The notes under the pieces were generated by a model. That model was given only the letters and a program-made list of their open reading frames with translations, did no database searches and had not been told where the DNA came from. 64,000 bases of DNA from Bathynomus jamesi (taxonomy: Eukaryota; Arthropoda; Malacostraca; Isopoda; Cirolanidae), in contig JAJOZX010000927.1 in assembly GCA_023014485.1 (NCBI GenBank), positions 149,001 through 213,000 on the forward strand, in the 5' to 3' direction. The position numbers and the translations under genes are program-made. Positions 44,510 through 54,631 of the stretch are shown piece by piece; position 1 is the stretch's first letter, and every line of letters starts with the position of its first letter.

Positions 44510-45580
44510 ATTACTGTATATAAGTGTATATATTTAATTAATAGTTTCATTCACTCTTGTACCATGGCTGTAAACCCTTTGTTACCGTGTCCCTCCAATT
44601 TAATTCCCCTTATCCTCCAATTAATTCCCCTTATCCGAATCACATAACTATAACATATTAATTATGAATTGACGTATGTTGTATAAGGTGTTGGACTGTA
44701 ATGTAATAAAATAAATTAATTACTTTCGCATTTATCATCTCTTGAATAGTAAATCTTCAAACTGACACCGTTAGTATTCAATGTATGATAACTTCCCCAT
44801 ACTTTATGATATATGTCATTATTTATCTATGGTGTTTTGCGTATCGTCCCTTATAGTATTCATGTCATTTATTTATCTATTTATCTATCTATTGCCTATC
44901 GATACATCACTCTATGTTTACACGGTTGTCCTTGCATGTAATTGTGTTCATATGTATAACAGTTACCAAGTCTTCTCAAGGCGTTGCACAAGGTTCTCGT
45001 TGATGCTGACGCGACTATCCAAATGCAGCTTTCTGAGCGCCAACGCTATTTTGCCTATGTCAGCGCACTAACTAAGCATATTACATTTGAATGTCTTCAT
45101 AAAACTCTCTCTTGCTTCTGTTAGACATTTATAACATTAAGATATTGTTATATTACACTATTCAACAATGATTTTGTTTCAGGAAAAGTTTTATGTCATT
45201 ATTATAGAGTTTTTAACGCTGATTACAAAAATAGTCTTATTATTTTCCTATCACGTGTAGTGCTTGAGAAATTTCCATTTTTATGTTTTGAAAAAATATT
45301 CAATTTTTGTAGTAAAAGCTGTTCATTCAGGTTTGTGACGAAACTATGCGTGATGCGGTGTGTTGTTCCGTAGTGTGCTGTGATGTTTTTCTTATTATGT
45401 CGTGTGTATTGCTACTTTTATTTTATGTGTGATGTTAATATTTTTTAATATTTTGTATAATATTTAATTAATTATATCCAATATACAATATTATACATAT
45501 TATACATATTATATGCAATATACAATAACTGTATAATATTTTTAAAGATTTCATGGAAACTTTGCGTGATACGCCAAAAT
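44510..45580. other. No gene seen
   Basis: AT-rich, with short TTATC and ATATTAT repeats. No element ends or exon signals. Confidence 0.35.
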
Positions 45581-47467
45581 GAATAACACCCATCATAAAC
45601 ATGAATACAACACTCAAGATATTTAATCACATCATCAATAATGCATACAAATACATACCCAAGGGCAACATTAGGAAATACAACTCAAATTACACCTCAT
45701 TCACACCTCACACGCGGCTATCTGTCGCAGCCAAAGTAATATCTCAACATACACACAACAAGCTAACATTCTAGTTAATCACTACGCAAAAATAAGTCAC
45801 TTAAACAGAGACAACAACCAGAAACATGCAGACAGACAAACAGCCAGACACAAGAAAACCTACAGACTCAGCACGACCATTACACCCTTCAATACAGACC
45901 AGACCACCAACATCATCAAAAACATTAAGAATTCGAAGGCTACTGGACCAGACAACATATCTAACATACACCTTAAACATTTGGGCCCACAAGGAATACT
46001 AGCTCTCACAAATATCAGCACATATTCATACCAACACTGTATTATTCCTGACATATGGAAACAACATAAAATTATTACACTACTCAAACCAGACAAAACT
46101 CTAACAGAAGCAGCTTCCTATAGACCCATTCTTTACTATGCACACCTTCCAAAGTAACAGAAAGACTAATCTTACAAATCACCAACCCACACATACCACT
46201 ATCGCCTACTCAACATGGATTCAGATCTTACCACTCAACCACGACATTACTCACTAACCTCACACAGCACATCGTGGATGGCATCAACTCCAGACGACCA
46301 GCTCAACGTACACTATTGGCAACAATAGACATTAGTAAAGCATTTGATGCTATCCCACTCTTCCCTCTCATAAACAAAATACTCAACACAAACATGCACA
46401 ATAACACCAAAAGGTGGCTGAGCAACAATCTTTCAGGAAGATACTCACATGTCACATTTAATGGCAAGTCATCCAAAAACAAGCTTTTTCCAAACGGGGT
46501 CCCTCAAGGCTCTTACATGTATGACATTCCAACATCCATAGATAAGAAACTTACCTTATCATCATATGAAGATGACATCACTCTAGCATCCACCCACAAC
46601 AACATCGACACCGCTACAAATAACCTACAAACATACATGAACAGTATACAAGACTGGCTCACACACAATAGACTCAAAGTAGCGCCCACAAAATCAACCA
46701 TCACCTTGCTTACAAGCAACACAAAAGAACACCAGATAACTCCACAGCTTACACTAAACAAACGCCACCAACATTCCACACACTCACAGGACCAAAATAC
46801 TTGGGGTCACATACAACACATCATTATCTTTTGCAAACCACATTCAGGACATTAAAAACAAATGTACGTCAAGACTTAACACGCTTAGGGAGGGTACTAA
46901 GAGGCACAAACTTTGGACACCAGCAGGAAACAACATCAGTCATATACAAACAATATATTCGCTCAGTTATGGACTATGTTAGCCCATGCTGGGCACCCAT
47001 TATCTCAAACACACACATAAACACCTTACAGACAATACAAAACAACGCACTTCGCATCATTACAGGATGCACTCAAACAACGCCAATAGAACACCTGCAC
47101 ACAGAAACAAAAATACTGAAAGTTAGGGAACATTTCGACATGAGGGGAACACAATTCATGGCAGCAGCGACAACTAACCCACAACACCCTTGCCACTATA
47201 TGCACCGACACCTCGCACCATTAAGGTAACACCAGAGAGACATTATAACCAAATACTCCATTCCATACCACGCCCCACAGACATCACACAGTACAGAAAA
47301 CACATACACACACACCTAACCCACAAAGCACTGACACGACTCGGTCCGAATGCGGTCCTAGATGCAAAGCCGCCACCCATTAACAGGTCAGAGATCAGCC
47401 TGAGCAGATCGGATCGAGTTAACTTAGTATGATTGCGATGCGGACATCACCCCAACTTACAGACATA

Positions 47468-48412
47468 CAGTGTGTCCGTAAAGTCATGGTGGGATTTTAA
47501 ATAGCTATATTATTGCAACGAAACATGATAATGAGATGAAAAAAGGCAAATGAAGAACAACTCTAAAAGAATAACTTTATTTAACGTAGTTCGATATGGG
47601 CTCCTCTGTAGCCCTGCAGACATCTAGCGGTGATGTGTGTCCGTAAAGTCATGGTGGGATTTTATAGCTATATTATTGCAACGAAACATGATAATGAGAT
47701 GAAACAATGCCAAATTTAAGAACAACTCTCAAAGGTTGGTATCTTGTAGTTAGTCTAGGCTAAGCTAACCTTTATCTCGTAGTTAGTCTAGGCTGTCCAT
47801 ATGCCTATGTTGAACATGAGCTTAATAGCCCGAAAGTTAATGTGTGGTGTGCTCTAGCACGAGATCGAGTGATTGGCCCATTTTTCTCGCGGAACCCACT
47901 GGACGTCACACAATACCTCGCTATGTTGGAACATTTTGCAGTACCCCAATTTATTGACAATAATGTCATCTTTCAGCAAGATGGTGCTCTCCGCACTATG
48001 CCAACGTTGTTCGAGAATTCCTTAATGAAAAATTTCCACGAGATGGATAGGAAGAGGAGGATGGAAGCCTGGCCTCCACGCTCTCCGGACCTGACACCTT
48101 TGGACTTTTATTTGTGGGTTACGTCAAGCAAAGCGTGTACAGTGGTACCCATTAGGGATATTCATCACCTGCACGAGCGAATCACGGAAGCTATCGCATC
48201 CCTCACTCCTGATGTTCTTGGGCGTGTGTGGCTGGAATTGAATCACCGCCTAGATGTCTGCAGGGCTACCAGAGGAGCCCATATCGAACTACGTTAAATA
48301 AAGTTATTCTTTTAGAGTTGTTCTTCAATTTGCCTTTTTTTCATCTCATTATCATGTTTCGTTGCAATAATATAGCTATTTAAAATCCCACCATGACTTT
48401 ACGGACACACTG
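47468..48412 (+). mobile_element. Mariner-like element with about 165-bp inverted ends
   Basis: Ends CAGTGTGTCCGTAAAGTCAT and complement, next to TA (47,466-47,467; 48,413-48,414). The outer left 165 bp (47,468-47,632) is an inverted copy of the last 165 bp, including the transposase C-terminus. The original left end seems to follow at 47,633, where GTGTGTCCGTAAAGTCATGG starts again. Inserted in the LINE. Confidence 0.88.
47842..48297 (+). pseudogene. Mariner-like transposase, C-terminal two thirds
   Basis: Reads VWCALARDRVIGPFF, NNVIFQQDGAL (second catalytic Asp), AWPPRSPDLTPLDFYLW (catalytic-end block) and LDVCRATRGAHIELR, a C-terminus common in arthropod mariner-like elements. The N-terminal helix-turn-helix domain is absent. 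Confidence 0.88.
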
Positions 48413-48754
48413 TATATACACAGACTAGACAACTCCACAGACGACACCTGCCACCTGTGCCAGGACGCACCACAAACAATTAAACACATTATGACAGACT
48501 GTACCAGAGTGTACCACTCTAGCACAACAACGAACACAACACAACATCACTAGTGCGCTGAACCTCTGGTCCACTCCGGAGAGGGCGATCGGTTACCTGC
48601 GTGCCATCGGCTTGCTCGATCAGGGTGGGCTGATCGGCCAAACAACAACAACAACAACATTTTCCGAATTAGCAGCGTCGACTTCATATAGACCAGCTTT
48701 GTTTATTGCTAAGACAGAATAAAAGTAAAAATTTGTTGTTTAGTGTTATTATAT

Positions 48755-49435
48755 GGGTGTCCCAGAAGTCTTGGAGGGGTTTTATTTGGCTATAACTTTT
48801 TCTTTTTTGATTAATTTATTTATTTTTATTTTTCAATTAAAGTACCCTTGCTACGATTAATGAAAATGGAATCCTGGACAGTGCAACAAAGAGTGGAACT
48901 TTATTTGACAAACAACTCTTCCATCGTTGCCGCTCAAAGAGCTTTTCGATTAAAATTCAACACACGTTCTGCTCCTTCTGATCAAGCTATTCAACGGTAC
49001 GTCGCTAAATTTCGTATAGGAAATGGTCAGGGAGACGAACCACGGATTGGGCGTCCTCGGACAAGCCGAAGTCCAACTCGGGTTGAGATGGTTTGTGAAA
49101 GCGTTGAGGAAAATCCACATCAGTCCGACGACACAGCCAGGAATTAAATATTTCCAGAAGTTCCTTCTATCGAATTTTAAGGGAGGATATCAATCTTTAC
49201 CCGTACAAAATTCAAATTGCTCAAGAAATTAAACCACAAGATCATCAGAGTCCGATAACGTACGCTGATGCGATCTTGGATTTACGCAATGAAAATGAAG
49301 ATTTTCACCAGACATTAAATTTGTATTTAAAATCGCAATAAATATATTTTCAAGTGTTGCAAACTTTTTTTATTTGATCCCCAAACAAAAAAGTTATATG
49401 CAAATAAAACTCCTCCAAGACTTCTGGAACACCCT
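48755..49435 (+). mobile_element. Mariner-like element, internally deleted
   Basis: Inverted ends GGGTGTCCCAGAAGTCTTGG and the complement of GGGTGTTCCAGAAGTCTTGG, extending into GAGGGGTTTTATTTG. The N-terminal DNA-binding domain survives (48,863-49,147: MESWTVQQRVELYLTNNSSI, HTH SDQAIQRYVAKFRIG, GRPRTSRSPTRVEMV). The catalytic domain is gone. Confidence 0.85.
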
Positions 49436-49562
49436 TTAATATACTGAATTATTTCCATGCCAGGTTAGTTATCTGATTACGTCACATACAGCAGTTATCC
49501 ATGTTCTCACTACTTGTAATTACTCTTTCTACCTGCCATTCAAATTCTATGTTACTTATGTG

Positions 49563-50094
49563 CAATGTTGGGAGTAACGCTGATACGTAACGCCGTTACT
49601 TTTTTAGTAGTTGTAGTGGTAACGACGTTACTTTTGAGATGTAATGAAAATGGTAACGGCACTGCTTTTCAGGGCTATTTCAAAATCGTTACTCGCTACT
49701 CGTTACTTTCAAACTGATCATTTGACTAGTATCATTTATTAGCTGTTAATTAGCTGTTAGCTCCTCCAAACGAGGAGGACTATCAGATGCCACTTTTGAA
49801 AAACTAGTGTTCCTGAAATCGAACAACACACTCCTAAAAATCTGCGATTAGTTTTTTTTGGACAGGCCATTTTTTTATTTGAGTTTATATTTTGATTTTT
49901 TGTCATATAGAATAAAATTTAATATTATCAAGGCTTTTTATTCTTTAGTCTTTACTTAAAAGTAACGATAGCGGTAGCGGTAACGCGTTACTTTTTCATA
50001 GAAGTAACTGAAGCGGTAACGACGTTATTTTTTTTTATCAATGTAGTGGTAGCGGTAACGCCGTTACTTATAGAAAGTAACGTGCCCAACTCTG
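49563..50094. mobile_element. Non-autonomous hAT element with GTAACG subterminal repeats
   Basis: Ends CAATGTTGGGAGTAACGC and the complement of CAGAGTTGGGCACGTTAC. Arrays of GTAACG/CGTTAC inside both ends. Target duplication CTTATGTG (49,555-49,562) against CTTATATG (50,095-50,102), 7 of 8. 532 bp. Confidence 0.85.
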
Positions 50095-50285
50095 CTTATA
50101 TGTTACGTTATCATAAATGTCTGTGTACTTTCAATGGGAAATACAATAGTACATCGTATCTTTCCTCCGCTTACATCATCACTGGCTATTTAGGCTTTTA
50201 AATCATGATAAACAGTCATTTTCTAATAATATTTGACTTAATTTGGCGTAATCATTGTTAACTATAAATATATAGCATTGTTGTT

Positions 50286-50400
50286 AATGGGGGAGAGGGG
50301 TAGGGGTAATGGGGGAGGGGGTTATGCAACAAAGGGGTGGGGTTAGCCTTCAAATTGCATAAAGGGGGGTGAGGGGGTTGGGGGGAGGGAGAATGACCTT
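50286..50400 (+). repeat. G-run-rich segment, quadruplex-prone
   Basis: More than eight runs of four or more G (GGGGGAGAGGGGTAGGGGTA and following). Followed by GCCGTAGGCGAGTTTGTGAA and AGCCGAAGGCTCTGCTTG small hairpins. Confidence 0.7.
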
Positions 50401-51059
50401 CACCCAAAGGGGTAACCCTAACGTGCCCTCGCCGTAGGCGAGTTTGTGAAGCTCAAGCCCCGCGGGTAGGGCAGGGAGCCGAAGGCTCTGCTTGTATTTT
50501 CTTAAATAAAAATATAACGATTACATAAAAAAAAAAAGATTTTCATTTTTTTTTTTAAAGGAAGTCCAAAAAGTATAAAAAGACACGTCGCATCACTAGA
50601 TATAAACGTATGTCCACGCTTGCATTGGAACAAGTAAATAATTAATCTGAACAGAAATTGTTAAGCCAGTAAGACTTCAACATTTATTTTCTCACGCAAG
50701 CCACTTAGATTTTGGGCGCAACTTCACAAATTTCGACTCGCTCACTATCTTTGGATGTGAAGCTCAAAATTTTGATGGCTATGGTATTTTTGTTAATTTA
50801 TAGTTTCACCTGCTTTTCCAAGATTTCACGAAAGAATAAGGAAAATTTTGTACAAGCGTCGCGCGTCTAACTAGATATAGATAGGCTTTGGTCCCACTTT
50901 CGGATTTCTCATTCTTGGCGAATATTGATGTGAGAATGTGCGAAATTGCAAATTTTGGGAATCATCTATTTACACTAACATTTAGTGCACTTTCTAAAAT
51001 ATATCTGTGCTGTCTTTGCCATTACATTACAAAATTATAACTATATCTTAATTGAAAAG

Positions 51060-51185
51060 GTAAACTGCGAGTATTCGGAGTGGGTCTGTAACGATTTGAG
51101 TGCGTATGAATCGGAAGAAGTCGCAGTCCAAACGCTGGTATCAAATTTAATGATGTGGCGATCCATTCTTGAAGCCTCTATAAAG
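51060..51185 (+). CDS. SLC46/PCFT-like transporter, next exon
   Basis: 42 codons between acceptor TTAATTGAAAAG (ending 51,059; weak pyrimidine tract) and donor AAG|GTTAGT. Phase 0 on both sides. Peptide VNCEYSEWVCNDLSAYESEE then VQTLVSNLMMWRSILEASIK. Joined to the upstream exon it gives KACQ-VNCEYSEWVC, matching the first extracellular loop of SLC46-type proteins (VN-x-Y-(S)-x-x-x-C-x-N-L) and the start of the second helix (W-x-x-I-L). No later exon was found before 64,000, so the gene should continue beyond the window. Confidence 0.68.
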
Positions 51186-51289
51186 GTTAGTATTTCATTG
51201 TTATCCATTTTGTAAGTTACGACTGTTTCGTTCGTAATAAACATGTAGTTTCGTGGCCACCTATTTTTTGGCAACGCCCTTGACCCCTA

Positions 51290-51630
51290 ATTAACCGAAA
51301 GTTGGTGACGTAAGAAATTACGAACCACTCAAGAACGACCAGAGGTGAGTGCCAGTAGAGCAAAAATTCAATCCCTGATAAGATCTTAATCCGTTAATGG
51401 CTTTTGATTAAAAAAAATAATAATAATAATAATCAGACAATCTGGAACCGTTTGAAAACATTGTTACATTCACTGTCTTAGCTAAACTAAACAATAGTAA
51501 AATTTGTCTCTGCCAACTATTCTAGGCTAAACATAACAAACAATTGAAAAAGTGTACACATTTTAACCTTATTTTTAAGACATGACATTAGCTTTTGAAT
51601 TTTATGTGTAGTTCCTCTCTTCAAACATTA
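51290..51630. other. No gene seen
   Basis: Intronic, AT-rich, with a short (AAT)n at 51,417-51,433. Confidence 0.4.
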
Positions 51631-51634
51631 TATA

Positions 51635-51655
51635 CAGTATATATATATATACACA

Positions 51656-51692
<37 letters not shown>
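51635..51692. repeat. (TA)n microsatellite
   Basis: Long TA run, broken once by CACAGTA, touching the SINE pair. Confidence 0.95.
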
Positions 51693-51694
<2 letters not shown>

Positions 51695-51981
51695 ACGTAA
51701 AGAACGACGCTTTGTATAGGAGAATTATCCGCGCAAGATGAGAGCAAAAGAACGAAACAAATGAAAAAATGAGGTACCCACCCGGGAATCGAACCCAGGA
51801 TCTTCCGATTGCCGGTCAGATATGATAACCACTACACCGGCAATCGGAAGATCCCGGGTTCGATTCCCGGGTGGGTACCTCATTTTTTCATTTGTTTCGT
51901 TCTTTCGCTCTCATCTTGCGCGGATAATTCTCCTATACAAAGCGTCGTTCTTTACGTTAATTATACTGCGTGTTTGCAGTT
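51693..51981. repeat. Head-to-head SINE pair (family 4), fused without spacer, in (TA)n
   Basis: The minus unit 51,693-51,838 joins the plus unit 51,839-51,981 at CACTACACC|GGCAATCGG. Same sequences as the 39.6-40.06 kb pair, but the right unit lacks its first 30 bp. TA runs on both sides (right run 51,982-52,022). Confidence 0.85.
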
Positions 51982-51989
51982 ATATATAT

Positions 51990-52022
<33 letters not shown>

Positions 52023-52303
52023 TATCACTTCTACAGTCAAAAGATTTAAAAACATACTTTCATACAAATTAATTTTCTTTTAATCCTCAGCGGATATGTG
52101 AACGTTTGTAAGGTATATTTAAGGGTAGCGTAGCCTCACAGGAATCACTAGAGCAACACCTGGAACTCGGAAACAGCCCGCCCACGTGCCCACGTCGTAC
52201 TAACCGCACCCGCCCGTCCGCGCTCCCAAGCCCCACCATCCGTTCGCGACCTAGTACTTGTTTGTGCATGTAGGGAACAACGCTCTCATACATAATTTTT
52301 CTC

Positions 52304-52306
<3 letters not shown>

Positions 52307-52334
<28 letters not shown>
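52307..52334. repeat. (TA)n microsatellite
   Basis: TA run ending at the hAT left terminus. A matching run (59,529-59,580, broken once) follows the right terminus. Confidence 0.9.
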
Positions 52335-52337
<3 letters not shown>

Positions 52338-52647
52338 TGATGTAGTGGTTGTCATTTTCCATAGCTCTGTGATTGCGGTTGCGGAACTTACAAATAGAGC
52401 TCCGCGCGGTTGCGGCTGCGGTTATGTACCCTATAACATCATACTATTACCTAAGAATAAACAACACAATAAAATATCGCGTTTTAGCCACACTTTTCAC
52501 AGTCTACAAAATATAATGACTATAATCTAAACTGTAAAAAATGTGTTTCCAGGAATGCGGGAAGAGAACCCAACGCGTTTTGCATTCCACCAACCACTTT
52601 CGCCAATCACCACCTATTCGAAAGTGGTGTATATAATTATAATACAG

Positions 52648-52680
<33 letters not shown>

Positions 52681-52683
52681 TAT

Positions 52684-53148
52684 TTAATCCTCATATTTAA
52701 AATGAATTGGTGGGAGACTATATTTAAAAAATAAAAGTTTTTCAGCTTTGTCCCCATTTAGCCTATTCCTTTTTTCATCGTAGATGATCCCTGCTCCACT
52801 AAATAATTGTTCACTAGGAACATTTGAGGGAGGACATCCAAGGTATGTCCGAGCCAGTTTGCTCGAATTTTTGTATTTCTTTTGATTTGACCTCCACCAA
52901 GCCAAAGCATCATCTTTTTATCCAATCCTTTTCTCTTTGTGATATTTCTCGATCATTTTTTGCGAGTCTCTGCTTGACTCAGTTTCGGTCTCGTCATCAC
53001 TACTGGAAGCCAATAGAGCACTTATTGAATCCATTATTGTTAATGATTTACTCGTAGAAGCTGATGCGTGGCCTAAATCAATCAGTGGTTTCTTTGCCGG
53101 TAGTTTACTGGCTGTCTCCGAGTCCGATGATGTTTGAGTTTTGTCCAT
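52684..53148 (-). pseudogene. hAT transposase, C-terminal part
   Basis: 53,148-52,918 reads a Ser/Asp-rich linker ending MIEKYHKEKRIG. 52,905-52,684 reads WWRSNQKKYKNSSKLARTYL and VPSEQLFSGAGIIYDEKRN, the hAT dimerisation signature. A one-frame break separates them. The (TA)n at 52,648-52,674 lies just past the stop. Confidence 0.88.
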
Positions 53149-53241
53149 TTCATCACAAAGCTATCCCAATTTTTCCTAAACACCTTTTGTGACATGTGAA
53201 GCGGAAATAATTTTGCTTTGTACCTTGGATAGCCAAAGAAT

Positions 53242-54086
53242 CAGGGCCGGATTAACCATTAAGCAAAATAAGCCCGTGCTTAGGGCATCAAGGGAAGGGG
53301 GGCACCACAGAAATTTTCCATTGTCGGATTTACCATGGCTTTATTATACTATTATAATCGCGGCTTATAGCCTATAAGCTGTTGAAAACTGAATTATATA
53401 TATTCATATATAGTATTTATTTTTTTTCATTGTTTGAATTTGTAGTGAACAACAACCCTTTTGAGAGAATAAATATATTTCGTTGTAATCACACACTTTA
53501 CGCTTTGCGTTATTATTTTGTTTATATCAAATCTTTGAGCGCCATATTAAAAATACATAATTTATAGATTAAATATTTTCGTGTGCTATAGTAAATGTAA
53601 AAACAAGATTCAGTCATGCTGAACTTTATAAAATAATTGTAGAAGACAATATTGAGTGTGCCTTCCCAAATGTAGAAATTGCCTTTCGTATATTTTTAAC
53701 ATTAATGGTCACAAATTGCTCAGCTGAGCGTTCATTTTCTCAGTTGAAGTACATTAAAAATACCAACAGAACAACTATGCAACAAGGCAGGCTGGATGCC
53801 TTATCTCTACTAAGTATAGAAGCAGATGTGTTACGTAAGATTAGTTTTGAGGATCTGATCAAAGACTTTGCAATTAAAAAAAGTAGGAGAAAACTTTTCA
53901 AATATAAATGAAGTGGAAGTATACAAAAATAAACATTATTTTCCATCTTACTGTAAGTTTTGTTTCATTTCAAAAAATATAATTTTATTTTATGGTTTAT
54001 TTTTGTTTATATTTTGAATTACATATATATGGGGCACCAAAATCTTTTAAGTGCTTAGGGCCTCTAAAGGTCTTAATCCGGCCCTG
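53242..54086 (+). mobile_element. Small hAT element nested in the larger one
   Basis: Ends CAGGGCCGGATTAA and complement TTAATCCGGCCCTG. Exact 8-bp duplication CAAAGAAT at 53,234-53,241 and 54,087-54,094. 845 bp. It keeps only a transposase tail (53,705-53,911). Confidence 0.95.
53705..53911 (+). pseudogene. hAT transposase tail
   Basis: MVTNCSAERSFSQLKYIKNT and GRLDALSLLSIEADV, the C-terminal signature of TTF-finger (ZMYM-like) hAT transposases, similar to the 28.5-kb enzyme. The rest is deleted. Confidence 0.88.
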
Positions 54087-54094
54087 CAAAGAAT

Positions 54095-54631
54095 GCATGT
54101 AATTTGCTTCTAGGCCATCAAATCTCCTTGCTAGCTCTGTGCGTATTTATCTCCTTCATTGTTTTGATTCCACGATCAGCTTCAGAATCATCACTACGAG
54201 GTTGCAGCACATTTTTCAAGGAAACGACGAGGGAAATAACCGCAGATATGGAAGAGGTGGAACTACTCAATCTTTTTGTGATATCATCGAATAGTTCTAG
54301 CACAGCCACACAGTTTGACAAAAGAGTGAGGTCGACGTTAGTGAGTTGTTGCATTTTGGAGTTAGCAGCGCTATATAGGCTCAGTGCTTCTTTCAACTTC
54401 AGTATCCTCTGCATCTTGTGGTAAATGTTGTTCTACCGTGTGGCGACATCATGAATGACTGCAACTTCAGGTTGATCTAAGCGTTTCTGAATTTTTTTTA
54501 ACTCATCCTGCGCCATCGTAGAATGGTTGAAATGAGTAGCGATGGATCGAAGTTTAGCTAACAAGTCACTGAGAAATTTTTGTGAAGATAATCCACTTTT
54601 GACTACAAGTTGCAGTTTATGAACAGTGCAG
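54095..54631 (-). pseudogene. hAT transposase, middle part
   Basis: The minus-strand frame 54,414-54,118 reads NVDLTLLSNCVAVLELFDDI and TKRLSSSTSSISAVISLVV, the segment between the second catalytic Asp and the C-terminus in hAT enzymes. It lies between the two nested insertions. Confidence 0.75.

Larger units (their letters stand above)
45588..48658 (+). pseudogene. Non-LTR retrotransposon with (CAA)n tail, split by a mariner element
   Basis: Segments in order: KNIKNSKATGPDNI and HLKHLGPQGI (about 45,910-46,010), IPDIWKQHKIITLLKPDKTL, LLATIDISKAFDAIPLFPLI (46,316), NGVPQGS (46,494), SYEDDITLAS (46,563; Glu where Ala is usual in xADD), WLTHNRLKVAPTKS, then YVSPCWAPII and LQTIQNNALRIITGCT (46,978-47,080). 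After the insertion it resumes with a Cys/His knuckle, DDTCHLCQDAPQTIKHIMTD (about 48,440). It ends at GATCGGCCAAACAACAACAA, a 3' simple-repeat tail typical of target-primed insertion. Frameshifts throughout. Confidence 0.85.

Noticed and set aside
51041..51274. 77-codon minus-strand frame over the SLC46-like exon
   Set aside because: No domain or splice support. The plus strand has paired splice sites and family motifs.
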